64,000 bases of DNA from Oceanobacillus sp. Castelsardo (GTDB lineage: Bacteria > Bacillota > Bacilli > Bacillales > Amphibacillaceae): NCBI RefSeq assembly GCF_001659985.1, contig NZ_LYCS01000010.1:1-64000 (forward strand), given 5' to 3'. Below are positions 53,268 to 62,802 of the stretch, one piece after another. A program made the position numbers and the translations under genes. Every line of letters begins with the position of its first letter. The first letter of the stretch is position 1. Under the pieces are notes generated by a model. It did no database searches. It was not told the origin of the DNA and worked only from the letters and a program-made list of their open reading frames with translations.

Positions 53268-53527
53268 GGACATCCCTCCTAGGACTAATTTATGTTCCAT
53301 GGGGCTTTTTAATGATTAGAGTATTTATCGGAATATTTAAATATCCCAACCATCATGTAAAATGATACGACTTTATTTATTTTCCTCCTGTTTTCATAAT
53401 AGACACAATAAACTGTATTTTCCTTTTTCCTTAAGAATATAGGACTATTTGCCGATACTGTATATAGGGTCTAATTTCATAGTTAAAAGACTATCTATAA
53501 AATACAGATTTATTGGAGGAAAGTGAT

Positions 53528-55528
53528 TTGAAAAGAAACAAAAAGAATACGGCGAAAGTATCACTTAGCCTGAGAAAGAAATTAATTATATCGTTTCTAG
53601 CTATTTTATTAATACCTAGTATATCTATTGGCCTTGGAACATATATGACTTCAAAGTCTAATACGGATCAAGTAATGATGGGTACATCTCAAGAAAGTGT
53701 AATGATTGTCAATCAAACTATTGATCAATTCATAATTTCACAGATGGAAAACGTGGATTATTTGTCCAATTCCATTGTTGCCAACAATATCAAAAATGAT
53801 AAAGATGCTAAAACGAGGGAAATTCTAGATACGATTCAAAAGGCTAAGGAAAGCGTGGTCGAGCAGACCTATGTGGGTACGGAAACAGGAGATTTTATGA
53901 ACTCACCAACCTCGTTTCAAAACCCACCAGACTATGACCCTCGTGAACGACCTTGGTATCAGGAGGCAATGAAAAATAAAGGTAATGTCATTATTACTGA
54001 CCCTTATGTCTCGCAATCATCTAAGGATGTAGTAGTTACATTGGCGAAAGCGACTTCGGATAGTCGAGGCGTTGTCGCGGTTAACTTAAAACTTGGAAGT
54101 CTTACAGATATCATTAGTTCCGTAAAAGTTGGGGAAGAAGGCTATTTATTTGTGTTAGATAAAACCAAACATTTCATAAGTCATCCTACCAATGAAGCAG
54201 GTAGTGTGGCAGAGGAAGACTTTTATGAAGAAATATATGCTACCGACTCCGGAACGTTTAATTACAATCTTGATGGTGAAAAAAAATTAGCCTTTGCAAC
54301 TAATGACATTACTGGATGGAAGATTGCTGGAACGATGTATCAAACTGAGGTGAACGACGCCGTTAAACCAATTTTGCATTCTACCCTTACTATTCTCATT
54401 ATTGCACTCATTCTAGGAGGCATCATTATCCTATTTATCATTCGCTCGATTACTAGACCAATTCATCAACTAGTCGGAGTAAGTGAAAAAATGAGTCAAC
54501 GAGATCTGAGTGTCGATGTTGAAATCAATACAAATGATGAGCTAGGAACATTGGCCGAATCCTTTAATCATATGAGGGGAAATCTTAATGAAGTCATCTC
54601 GGAAGTTCGTGACAAGTCTCATCATGTTGCAGCAGCATCTGAACAATTAAGTGCAAGTACTGAACAAAATACACAAGCAACAGAACAAATTTCATCATCC
54701 ATTCAAGAAGTTGCGGTAGAAATGGACAGACAGACAAATAGTATTGAAGATAGTAAACAAATGGCAGAAGAAATGGCTGGTTCTATTCGCCAAATTACAG
54801 CAAGTTCTGATGAAGTTTCCACAACAGCAAAAAATACAATGTCGGCTGTAAATGAAGGGAACAAAGCATTAGAAACAACTGTCAATCAAATGGAATTCAT
54901 CAAGAAAAACACCCATGATTTGGCAAGAAATATCCAGGGATTAGGAGATTTATCTGGACAAATTAGTAATATAGTAGACGTTATAACAGAGATTTCCGAT
55001 CAAACTAACTTGCTTGCATTAAATGCTGCGATTGAAGCTGCTAGAGCTGGTGAACATGGAAAAGGTTTTGCCGTTGTTGCTGATGAAGTCCGTAAACTTG
55101 CGGAAGAATCCTCTCAATCGGCAGACCAAATAAAAGAAATGATAGGAAAAATCCACACCGAAACTAGTAACACTGTAAAATCTATGGAAACAGCCACAGA
55201 ACAGGTTGAAAAAGGTATTGACGTTGCGCACCATGCAGGAGAGTCATTTACAACGATAACAGGATATGTTGATACCATTACGGAACAAATTATGCAAGTT
55301 ACATCAGAAATTCAAGAAATTTCTTCTAGTACAGAGCATTTCATTCAAATTTTTGAAGATGTTGCATCCATTGGCGAGACAATATCTGGTCAAACTCAAA
55401 ACGCCTCTGCATCAACACAGGAACAGCTTGCATCGATGGAGGAAATTTCAAACTCAGCTTCCTCTCTTACAAAAATAGCTGAAGATTTACAACAGATAGT
55501 GGAGAAGTTTAAATTAAGTGATAAATGA
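53528..55528 (+). CDS. Methyl-accepting chemotaxis protein with dCache-type sensor
   Basis: This receptor of about 666 residues has helix 1 (about 15-35), an extracellular double-Cache sensor (about 40-275; [47 protein letters not shown]), helix 2 (about 280-305), HAMP (about 305-360) and a long signalling coiled coil (about 375-640) with the conserved tip [41 protein letters not shown]. The RPWYQEA and TDPY stretches are typical of dCache domains that bind amino acids or related ligands. TTG at 53528, after GGAGG. Monocistronic. Confidence 0.94.
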   Translation: MKRNKKNTAKVSLSLRKKLIISFLAILLIPSISIGLGTYMTSKSNTDQVMMGTSQESVMIVNQTIDQFIISQMENVDYLSNSIVANNIKNDKDAKTREILDTIQKAKESVVEQTYVGTETGDFMNSPTSFQNPPDYDPRERPWYQEAMKNKGNVIITDPYVSQSSKDVVVTLAKATSDSRGVVAVNLKLGSLTDIISSVKVGEEGYLFVLDKTKHFISHPTNEAGSVAEEDFYEEIYATDSGTFNYNLDGEKKLAFATNDITGWKIAGTMYQTEVNDAVKPILHSTLTILIIALILGGIIILFIIRSITRPIHQLVGVSEKMSQRDLSVDVEINTNDELGTLAESFNHMRGNLNEVISEVRDKSHHVAAASEQLSASTEQNTQATEQISSSIQEVAVEMDRQTNSIEDSKQMAEEMAGSIRQITASSDEVSTTAKNTMSAVNEGNKALETTVNQMEFIKKNTHDLARNIQGLGDLSGQISNIVDVITEISDQTNLLALNAAIEAARAGEHGKGFAVVADEVRKLAEESSQSADQIKEMIGKIHTETSNTVKSMETATEQVEKGIDVAHHAGESFTTITGYVDTITEQIMQVTSEIQEISSSTEHFIQIFEDVASIGETISGQTQNASASTQEQLASMEEISNSASSLTKIAEDLQQIVEKFKLSDK

Positions 55529-55548
55529 GTTAAGAATAGAGTGAAATA

Positions 55549-55581
55549 AACAGCCTAAATTCATAGAATTTAGGCTGTTTT
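55549..55581. terminator. Bidirectional terminator between the chemoreceptor and nhaC-type genes
   Basis: AACAGCCTAAATTC pairs perfectly with GAATTTAGGCTGTT across three bases, between convergent stops. Confidence 0.92.
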
Positions 55582-55605
55582 CACTTTCATAATAAGAGGA
55601 ATCCA

Positions 55606-56991
55606 TTATCCATTGTTTGTGTATGTTAATGTTTTACCAGTGAATCCAAACAAAATAGTTAGCACAGGTGATAATAAACAGAAAAATGCCAACGGTAAGT
55701 ATTCGAGTGTGGGTACTCCGAGAACATTAGTTATAAACACACCACAAACACTCCAAGGAACGAGAGGATTCACAACCGTACCGGCGTCCTCTAACACCCT
55801 TGATAAATTTTTATTAGCAAGTCCCACCTTTTTAAAGTTGGACTGAAATGCTTCTCCAGTTAGGAGAATGGATAAGTATTGTTCCCCGATAAATACATTA
55901 ACTCCTATAGCGGTGCATGCAGTAGCCATAATAACAGAGCCCACATTATTTAATAATTTTCCTACAGATTCCAATACTACTGGAATAATGCCTAAAGTAA
56001 AGGTAAGTCCCCCCATACTTAAAGCTAATATGACAAGAGCAACAGTGAACATCATACTATTAATTCCACCACGAGTTAATAAGCTATCGATAGCTTCAAT
56101 ACCTGTTGTAGATACATAACCATTAAATAGAATACCAAATAATTCCTCTCCGGATGGTATGTAATGAACTAGTGACAGAAAAATAGAAAAAACAGAAATA
56201 CAGGCCAACGTAATGAATGCCGGGACCTTTTTTATGGCAAAGATAATAAGGATTACTACCGGTATTAAGCTGTACCAATGAACTAAGTTTGTTTGTAATA
56301 AACCAGCTTGAATAGAAGCTAACCTATCAAAATCAACGGTTGTTACATTTGGTGAAATAAACGCATAAAGGACAAGACTTATCAAAAAGGCCGGAATGGT
56401 TGTCCAAGCCATATTTCGAATATGCTCAAATAAATCGACCTTTAATATGCTTGAAGCAATATTCGTTGTATCGGATAGTGGTGACATTTTATCTCCGAAA
56501 AAAGCTCCTGAAACAATCGCACCTGCTGTTACTGCTAATGAGATATCAAGTGCTGTCGCAATCCCGATAAAAGCTACTCCTAAAGTGGCTGAAGTCGTTA
56601 ACGAACTTCCAATTACCATTCCTACAATAGCTGTAATTACAAAAACAATGACGTAGAAAAAATGGGGAGTGACCATTTCAAAGCCGATGTAGACAAGTGT
56701 TGGTATTGTCCCACTAATCATCCATGTAGCAATTAACAAGCCAATTAGAAAAAAGATAAAAATTGCTGGTAAACCTGATCTAGCACCATTTACCATTCCC
56801 TCTTCCAACATTTTAAATGGTACTTTTTTTACTAATCCGTATAAGATTAATAGAAAAACAGATAACAAAATCGGAATATGTGGGGGTGATGAAAATTTAA
56901 TGATGCTTGTACTAATCAACCCTACTATAATCAGTAGAAGGGTCAAAGCCTCTCCAATTGATGGTGAATATGCTCTTTTTGTTGTAAACAT
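55606..56991 (-). CDS. nhaC: NhaC-family transporter under T-box control, probable tyrosine transporter
   Basis: This 461-residue membrane protein has about 11-12 helices and NhaC-family motifs (SGAFFGDKMSPLSDTTNIASSI; NPLVPWSVCG). NhaC members are Na+/H+ antiporters, but some bacillus members (YheL type) are predicted amino-acid transporters because a tyrosine T-box precedes them. Here a T-box with a probable TAC specifier lies 30 bases upstream, supporting tyrosine uptake by Na+ or proton exchange. ATG behind AGGGAGG. Confidence 0.88.
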   Translation of the reverse strand: MFTTKRAYSPSIGEALTLLLIIVGLISTSIIKFSSPPHIPILLSVFLLILYGLVKKVPFKMLEEGMVNGARSGLPAIFIFFLIGLLIATWMISGTIPTLVYIGFEMVTPHFFYVIVFVITAIVGMVIGSSLTTSATLGVAFIGIATALDISLAVTAGAIVSGAFFGDKMSPLSDTTNIASSILKVDLFEHIRNMAWTTIPAFLISLVLYAFISPNVTTVDFDRLASIQAGLLQTNLVHWYSLIPVVILIIFAIKKVPAFITLACISVFSIFLSLVHYIPSGEELFGILFNGYVSTTGIEAIDSLLTRGGINSMMFTVALVILALSMGGLTFTLGIIPVVLESVGKLLNNVGSVIMATACTAIGVNVFIGEQYLSILLTGEAFQSNFKKVGLANKNLSRVLEDAGTVVNPLVPWSVCGVFITNVLGVPTLEYLPLAFFCLLSPVLTILFGFTGKTLTYTNNG

Positions 56992-57020
56992 GCCGCTGCC
57001 TCCCTATGGTGTAAGAATGT

Positions 57021-57216
57021 AAAAAAAGAGCACTCTCATCCCAAAATCAGGGACGAAGATGCTCTCCGCGGTACCACCCTAGTTAATAACTATGTCATTC
57101 ACTCTTATTTCCCATTTAAATAAACGGTGTATTTCACTTCCATTGCCGCCTGAATTCCCAGCATCCATTCAGTCTCTTCTTGCTGCTACCAATAGAATTA
57201 CTTTTTTTCCGTTATA
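57021..57216 (-). ncRNA. Compact T-box leader, probable Tyr specifier
   Basis: On the minus strand, lower stem AACGG/CCGTT, an AGTAA loop side, helix TCTATTG/CAATGGA, then specifier loop GTGAAATACA, reading TAC (Tyr). The T-box sequence CTAGGGTGGTACCGCGG (57066-57082) and a terminator with GAGCATCTTCGTCCC and GGGATGAGAGTGCTC arms plus seven T follow. At about 195 bases it is shorter than the other three leaders here. Confidence 0.92.
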
Positions 57217-57373
57217 TAGGATAAATATTAACTTTTACACGTTCATGCGATAAAGTATTTATGCAATAAAGTATTTTCTCTATTACTATACCTATGTCCA
57301 ACGAAATTTTCAAGTACCATTTTTTGGGCAAGCATAAAATACCCACAGATACACTACCATCACCTGTTAAAAA

Positions 57374-57730
57374 TCAACTTAAACTTTTCTCCTTTAAATT
57401 TAACACATCTCCCATTACCACATTTTCAAAAACAGCAATCCAATTATTATTCCTATCATGAACACTTAGACTTTCCGCATCTTCTAAAATTTTGTAGTTC
57501 ACTTTACGGATATTTCCAGATAGCGGTGAAGAAAGTTCACTAGCCGCTTTCGATGTCTCAACATGTAGAAAAGGATCTCCCTCATTGATTTCACCTATAT
57601 CTAATAAATCAACAAATGAAACATCCCCAAACGCTTTTAAAGTCTCTACTGATAATCCCACTCTACATGTGTTCCCTTCTTTCTGTATCCAAAAGCCGTC
57701 ATGAGTGAATCTTAGGTTTTCCACAGCCAT
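57374..57730 (-). CDS. GcvH-like lipoyl-domain protein
   Basis: This protein of about 118 residues has the H-protein fold: WIQKEGNTCRVGLSVETLKAFGDVSFVDL, then GDPFLHVETSKAASELSSPLSG with the lipoyl-accepting Lys in ETSK (about residue 63 of the chosen frame), as in the ES-K-A-SE-SPVSG pattern. Glycine cleavage proteins are not nearby. It may be a lipoate carrier or relay rather than true GcvH. The second ATG (57730) is preferred since GGAGG abuts the first. It could be cotranscribed with nothing on this strand; the GMC operon lies downstream with about 40 bases between stop codon regions of separate transcripts unclear. Confidence 0.78.
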   Translation of the reverse strand: MAVENLRFTHDGFWIQKEGNTCRVGLSVETLKAFGDVSFVDLLDIGEINEGDPFLHVETSKAASELSSPLSGNIRKVNYKILEDAESLSVHDRNNNWIAVFENVVMGDVLNLKEKSLS

Positions 57731-57813
57731 TTCCATCCTCCTTTATACTGCTACTGTCTAATATATTCTTCCGTCCCCTTGTCTCATTCTATCTATCTGA
57801 AATACCTTTCTGG

Positions 57814-59520
57814 TTAAAAATACTTATCTGCAATCATATCCGCTGTCCTCGACGCAAGTGCCTGTGTTGTTAAGGTTGGATTTGGTCCCCCTAAGCTATT
57901 ATAATCGGCACTATTATCTGCAACATAAAGACGTTCCACTTGATATGCTTCACAGGATGAATCCACTACATAGCCCATTCGCATCGTGCTATGTATGTGT
58001 ATGAAGTAACTCGGAGGCAAGTCACTGCGGTGGACCTTCTTCGCACCTGCTTCTCGTAAAATGTTCGTAGCGATTTTCGTTAATTGCTCTCTTCTCCGTT
58101 TCGACTTTTCGCTTGGTGAATAAACAATTTTTGGTACTGGCCCATGCTCATCTTTAATATTAGGGTCCAACTCAACCCTATTTCGATAAAGGGGCTCGTC
58201 ATCCGTGACAATTAAAAGGGTGAGCGTCCTTCTATAATCTCTCATGGCCTGATTTAATTCTGAACCAATAAGTCTTCCTTGTTGTTCCCACAGGCTTGAA
58301 TCATCTTGCTTCAAAATGTTATAGCCGTACTGACTAAATCCAAACAAAGTTTGAGCTGTTATACCTGGACTTTCCCCCATCGTTTCAATCATTCCAAGAC
58401 CAGGATAGTCTAGTCGCGCTGCTGAAGTATGGCCAACAAATGGATTTAGAGATGAACTTCCTACTACATCTATTAGGGTTTTTTCATCAAACGTACCAGT
58501 CACCGTATCCATATAATGATTCGTTAAACCACGCCCCACCCATGGATTATGTGGTAAGTCTGAATTCAACCATAGACGTGGGGTTTCGAAACAACCTGCT
58601 GCCATTACTACTACTTTCGCCTGTATTTCTTCCGTTTCCCCAGTCCATGTATCACGTACTTGAACTCCGACTGCATGATGGGTTCCACTTTCATTCATTT
58701 CCGTTAATACCTTTGTAACAAAGGTATTTGGCCTAAATGTCACATTCCCTGTTCTCATCGCCAATGGGACATAGCTTACAGCTGTTGTACGTTTCGCCAT
58801 CTTTTCTAAAGAGGGACCATAAGGACAACCTTGCCCACAATGTCCACTTAATGTACAACCTTCCATATGACTCAATTCTTCTAAAGAATAGTTTGGATCC
58901 ATTAAATGTTTATTTGGGGGCAAAATAGCATTTGGTTGCGGCCGGTAGCCAGTATTTGTTACATCTAATGTTCGATTCTGGGTAAATCCAGATTTTTCTG
59001 CACCATAGTAAAAAAGGGCTTCCTTCGTTGTCGTTGGTGCAAATTCAACGGGTAAAGTCGCTTCTACTTTTTCATAATAAGGAACAAGATCCTTGTAATC
59101 AATAGGCCATTCCTTATCGATTGCTTCGGGAAATGCACGTGGGGAGTTGGAATAGTAATGAAGCGTACCTCCACCAATGCCTGCACTTTGCCACAGTAAT
59201 GCCCGGTCCGGAATATTTCGGTGCCAAGGCGTCCGTCTACGATCTGCTGGACCCCAACGAAATTTTCCAGTAACCAAATCATCCATATCATTTTCGAGTC
59301 TAGTTATTTGGCTACGAAAAAGGGCACCATCTAAATCATTGGGGTCAGAGCTTTCTTTCGCTTCCCCGCGACCTTTATTAGGCTTTGGCCATTTTTTATT
59401 TCCATACCACGGGCCAGCATCCAGCACCAATACTCGGATCCCTAACTCACCTAGCTCTTTAGCAACGACAGGACCACCAGCGCCTGCACCAATGACGATT
59501 ACATCAGGGTTTGTATTCAT
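57814..59520 (-). CDS. GMC-family FAD dehydrogenase, large subunit type
   Basis: This 568-residue flavoprotein shows the FAD loop VIVIGAGAGGPVVAKELG, GGGTLHYYSNSPR and the C-terminal catalytic region (FIHIHSTMRMG) plus NPTLTTQALASRTAD. It resembles the catalytic subunit of gluconate 2-dehydrogenase/glucoside 3-dehydrogenase enzymes, which oxidise polyols or sugars. A Cys cluster, EGCTLSGHCGQGCPYG (about 214-230), resembles the [3Fe-4S] site known in the bacterial FAD-glucose dehydrogenase. It overlaps the stop of the subunit-3-like gene by four bases. No cytochrome c subunit is adjacent. Confidence 0.88.
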   Translation of the reverse strand: MNTNPDVIVIGAGAGGPVVAKELGELGIRVLVLDAGPWYGNKKWPKPNKGRGEAKESSDPNDLDGALFRSQITRLENDMDDLVTGKFRWGPADRRRTPWHRNIPDRALLWQSAGIGGGTLHYYSNSPRAFPEAIDKEWPIDYKDLVPYYEKVEATLPVEFAPTTTKEALFYYGAEKSGFTQNRTLDVTNTGYRPQPNAILPPNKHLMDPNYSLEELSHMEGCTLSGHCGQGCPYGPSLEKMAKRTTAVSYVPLAMRTGNVTFRPNTFVTKVLTEMNESGTHHAVGVQVRDTWTGETEEIQAKVVVMAAGCFETPRLWLNSDLPHNPWVGRGLTNHYMDTVTGTFDEKTLIDVVGSSSLNPFVGHTSAARLDYPGLGMIETMGESPGITAQTLFGFSQYGYNILKQDDSSLWEQQGRLIGSELNQAMRDYRRTLTLLIVTDDEPLYRNRVELDPNIKDEHGPVPKIVYSPSEKSKRRREQLTKIATNILREAGAKKVHRSDLPPSYFIHIHSTMRMGYVVDSSCEAYQVERLYVADNSADYNSLGGPNPTLTTQALASRTADMIADKYF

Positions 59521-60140
59521 TTGCCACCCTCCACTTCATCTATAGTGAATAAAAATCCACGAAAATCACGGTAACCTAGAGATACACCTGGATAGCCGAC
59601 TCGTTGCCAATTTATCGGAAAATATTCTAGTTTTCTGTAATCTGGTGGAAATAAACGTGTAGATCCATAAGCTGGCCATTCTGAATAATACCCAAACACA
59701 GAAAACCGATTTAAGGCATCTACTACATGTTGGATCATTCCAGCATTATTTTGAAAAGGAGATGGCAATAAATAGAGATCAATCTGAAGATTTTCTAATC
59801 TTGATAAAGTCCGTACTCGATCTTTTCTAGAAAGATGAGAAAACATTCGACCTTCTGAAAATATGGGTTGGGGCTTAGCTTGTATTAGTTGCGCATTTAC
59901 TAGCTGTGTTGCGGCAGCATCTAACATAACAGCTGTGGGGTAAGCAAGAGGGACAACTTTGTGGTGCAATTGCTGTTGAATGGAAACGTAATGATTTAAT
60001 CCATAGATAACATATTCATAAACCATCATATTTTGAGATCCATCATCTGGTAACAAGGCATCCGTAAGAGCTTGGAAAGTCGCCTGGACATATTCTTGTT
60101 GCTTTGCATTCACACTTATGATGTTTCGCCTCCTTCTCAT
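59517..60140 (-). CDS. Gluconate 2-dehydrogenase subunit 3 family protein
   Basis: This 207-residue helical protein starts MRRRRNIISVNAKQQEYVQATFQALTDALLPDD and contains VVDALNRFSVFGYYSEWPAYGSTR and YPGVSLGYRDFRG, typical of the small/hitch-hiker subunit of GMC dehydrogenases. Family members often carry a twin-arginine signal; here arginines are present, but no hydrophobic stretch follows, so export is doubtful. It is translationally coupled to the GMC subunit downstream. ATG start with AGGCG upstream. Confidence 0.85.
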   Translation of the reverse strand: MRRRRNIISVNAKQQEYVQATFQALTDALLPDDGSQNMMVYEYVIYGLNHYVSIQQQLHHKVVPLAYPTAVMLDAAATQLVNAQLIQAKPQPIFSEGRMFSHLSRKDRVRTLSRLENLQIDLYLLPSPFQNNAGMIQHVVDALNRFSVFGYYSEWPAYGSTRLFPPDYRKLEYFPINWQRVGYPGVSLGYRDFRGFLFTIDEVEGGK

Positions 60141-60273
60141 TTTTACAAACTACTACTAGATGTATTGATTAGAAGCCTTTTTTATAACCCTTTTTTTTAA
60201 TAAAGTCATCCTTAATTGTTTTAACAATCAAAATCACTATTACCAACTGCGGTTTCATAAGAGACAAATTAAA

Positions 60274-60307
60274 GGTCACTTAACCATTAGAAGCTAGTTA
60301 AGCGACC
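60274..60307. terminator. Hairpin after the membrane protein gene
   Basis: GGTCACTTAAC and GTTAAGCGACC pair with one mismatch across 12 bases, with T-rich tails in both directions. Downstream of the gene at 60386 on the minus strand. Confidence 0.75.
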
Positions 60308-60385
60308 CTTTTTATTTCGAACCATAGTCAAATGTAAAGAAACAACTACATCAAGAACTGAACTCAATTCCTAATCTTCTATGAA

Positions 60386-61213
60386 TTAATCTTTCTCACC
60401 CATTGGATACAACATATACTCCCACCGATGTGTACACTCTTCCAACATATAATACCCCCGTTCTTCATCCGCTATAATACGAGAACACTGCTGTCTTGGG
60501 ATGGCGCCCTCTTCTTTATCATTCATGACATCTATCCAACTTTGGCCAGACATCTGATCATATCGTACAGTAAGACTGTTGCCATTTACTGTAATTGTTT
60601 CCCCACCCTCCTTGTTCTCCGCCTTTTCCATAAAAGCTTCAATATCCGCGGCACTAACCAAGGATTCCAGGGGATCTAAACGAACTTCTTTCATCCCCTT
60701 CCACGTCGGGAAACGAACAGTATTTTCAGTAATCCACACTTCACTCCCCACCCCGAGTGCATCTTCTGCCCCAAGCCCAGCCGGATGTTCTGTTCCGGGA
60801 ATCATCATTTGAGTCGATTGATTATCGAGATGTTTCCCAATTAAGCCAAACGTGGTTTTATAAAAATTATAATAATACGTCGTTTCACCTAACGTAAAGC
60901 TACGATATTCAATCACGACTGAATGCTTATGTTGTGGCGAATGAATTTTTATGTAGCTATTATCCTCTAACCGAATGATAAAACTGTAGAAAAATAAAAT
61001 AGGAATACTGATGATTAAACCAACAATCGTCCACCATTTCGTAGCACGCGAATGACGGAAACCAATGATTGCTAGAGCAATAATATTAATGGCTAGAGGG
61101 ATTGTGTATCCAGTTGGTTTTAAAAATAGAATATAGTAATCTGTCAAAAACATCATGAAAAGTATCAAGTCCATGACACCTAACAGGAGCAAAGCCCATT
61201 TTGTTCTCGTCAT
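60386..61213 (-). CDS. Membrane-anchored protein with extracellular domain, function unknown
   Basis: This 275-residue protein has three membrane helices (about 6-28, 36-52 and 58-80) followed by a soluble domain of about 190 residues (HKHSVVIEYRSFTLGETTYYYNFYKT; GSEVWITENTVRFPTWKG; QQCSRIIADEERGYYMLEEC). The two-strand pattern and Cys pair suggest an exported folded domain. Family not recognised. ATG start. Single gene. Confidence 0.72.
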   Translation of the reverse strand: MTRTKWALLLLGVMDLILFMMFLTDYYILFLKPTGYTIPLAINIIALAIIGFRHSRATKWWTIVGLIISIPILFFYSFIIRLEDNSYIKIHSPQHKHSVVIEYRSFTLGETTYYYNFYKTTFGLIGKHLDNQSTQMMIPGTEHPAGLGAEDALGVGSEVWITENTVRFPTWKGMKEVRLDPLESLVSAADIEAFMEKAENKEGGETITVNGNSLTVRYDQMSGQSWIDVMNDKEEGAIPRQQCSRIIADEERGYYMLEECTHRWEYMLYPMGEKD

Positions 61214-61264
61214 TTTGCATTCCTCATTTTCATTGGATATTATTCAGTATTTGTTTGTAACAAT

Positions 61265-61340
61265 CCAATATTGGTGTGCGGTAATCCGGTTTTCGTTTGT
61301 AGTATTTCGGTGTTCGCGAGCGGTAATCCGCCATTCACAA
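61265..61340. repeat. Short degenerate direct repeats
   Basis: Two units of about 40 bases share GCGGTAATCCG and TTCGTTTGT/TTCACAAAC wording. The gap 61214-61554 holds this, a trace of the TTAGAAAACTT element near 61422 and a terminator. Confidence 0.35.
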
Positions 61341-61468
61341 ACACTATACATTTTATTTATACCTTTCTACTTACAAAGATTTTCTTGATTATTTTAACAT
61401 CATCATTCCTTTTTAAACATTAGAAAACTTATGCAGGAAAAATGTTTTATACCTTTCTTTCAACCAAA

Positions 61469-61503
61469 AAAGATAGGATCACACTTCTCTGACCCTATCT
61501 TTC
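61469..61503 (-). terminator. Terminator of the symporter-peptidase operon
   Basis: AAAGATAGGGTC and GATCCTATCTT arms flank about ten bases, with a run of seven T on the minus strand. Confidence 0.88.
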
Positions 61504-61554
61504 TACTACCTTACTATTCAAATTTAATGGAGGAGAGAATACACAGCGACAGGT

Positions 61555-62757
61555 TCACTTTCCTAAATTGTTTCTGGGACGATGAACCTGTCCCTCCGGC
61601 TCACTTACAAATGATTTGACCATCTCCAATAACACTTTCGTGCATAAATCAATTTGTTCTACCTCTACATACTCATCTATCGCATGGGCTTGGTCTAGAT
61701 GTCCCGGACCAAACACTACAATATTACGATTACCAGTCCTTAGTCCAATCATGCTAGCATCGGTATATGCAGGGAATCCGGTTTTCTTTAGCTCTTTTCT
61801 TGTTACTTTCGTATAAGCCTTTTCGAATGAAGGGATTAACGGGTTATTCAAGTCTGTCTCGATTGGTGGTCGTTCCCAACCATAATGATTTACAGTTGCG
61901 TGAGTTCCCTTTACATTTGCACAACCTTCTTCGACGGCACTTGATACAATTTGGTTCGCTTCTTCCTTTGTCATGGGTGGTACAAGGCGAAAGTCAATTT
62001 CCATTCGACAAGAACCCGCTACCATGTTCGTTTTATTCCCACCTTTGATTGTACCTATCGAAACGGCAGGTTTTCCGAAGATGTCATGATTATAAGGTAA
62101 GTTTCGCACTTTTTCCTTTAATGCAACAATTATTTCTGCTGCTGCATGAGCTGCATCTGCACCTAAGTGAGCATTTCCACCGTGTGAACTTTTTCCTTCG
62201 ACCATCACTTCATACCATATTGTTCCTTTATGAACCGTAGACAGTGTCGCATTGGTAGGTTCCGTCGCAATGATAAGAGCATCATCTGGAATGATTTGCT
62301 CATCTACAAGCGCATTTGCTCCTTTCATATAAGGACCTTCCTCATCAACGCTTGCAATAACATATAGATCCCTGTTCAATTGAATATTATTTTCACTGAT
62401 TTGCTTCATCGTTACTAACGCACAGGCAAGGCCACTCTTCATATCGCATGAACCACGACCATATATTTCTCCGTCTATAATTTCCGCCCCAAAAGGATCC
62501 ACTGTCCACTTTCCTTCTACCGGAACAGTATCCATGTGAGCGATAATCACTAATGGGGGCAAATCGGATTTCTCCCCTTTATACTTCGCAATCACATTCG
62601 TTCGACCTTCGTCTACCTCCCGTGTCATGACTTGAACATTACTTAATTTTCGCAAATAAATTTCTACAAATATAGAACATTCTCGCTCTAAACCATTTGG
62701 ATTTTCTGTAGGTATTTGAACGAGCTGCTGTGTTAATCGAACTGCTTCTGACACCAT
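61555..62757 (-). CDS. M20-family metallopeptidase (ArgE/DapE type) with repeat-encoded C-terminus
   Basis: This 400-residue zinc peptidase/deacylase has LVIIAHMDTVPVEG (His, Asp), GRGSCDMKSG (Asp) and SVDEEGPYMKG (catalytic Glu), then a dimerisation domain (about 175-290) and the last His in VFGPGHLDQAHAIDE. The natural end is probably near EMVKSFV; the last 16 residues (SEPEGQVHRPRNNLGK) are encoded by a GGGAC-type repeat (61576-61594). ATG behind GGAGGG. It follows a sodium symporter gene by 45 bases, so it probably acts on the imported peptide or N-acyl amino acid. Confidence 0.9.
   Translation of the reverse strand: MVSEAVRLTQQLVQIPTENPNGLERECSIFVEIYLRKLSNVQVMTREVDEGRTNVIAKYKGEKSDLPPLVIIAHMDTVPVEGKWTVDPFGAEIIDGEIYGRGSCDMKSGLACALVTMKQISENNIQLNRDLYVIASVDEEGPYMKGANALVDEQIIPDDALIIATEPTNATLSTVHKGTIWYEVMVEGKSSHGGNAHLGADAAHAAAEIIVALKEKVRNLPYNHDIFGKPAVSIGTIKGGNKTNMVAGSCRMEIDFRLVPPMTKEEANQIVSSAVEEGCANVKGTHATVNHYGWERPPIETDLNNPLIPSFEKAYTKVTRKELKKTGFPAYTDASMIGLRTGNRNIVVFGPGHLDQAHAIDEYVEVEQIDLCTKVLLEMVKSFVSEPEGQVHRPRNNLGK
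61576..61594. repeat. GGGAC-type palindromic repeat inside the end of a coding sequence
   Basis: GGGACGATGAACCTGTCCC lies within the last 14 codons of the M20 peptidase gene and supplies residues GQVHRP. Confidence 0.75.
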
Positions 62758-62802
62758 TTTAAAACCCTCCGTTATTTATCATCTGAATTATGTGACAATC
62801 AC

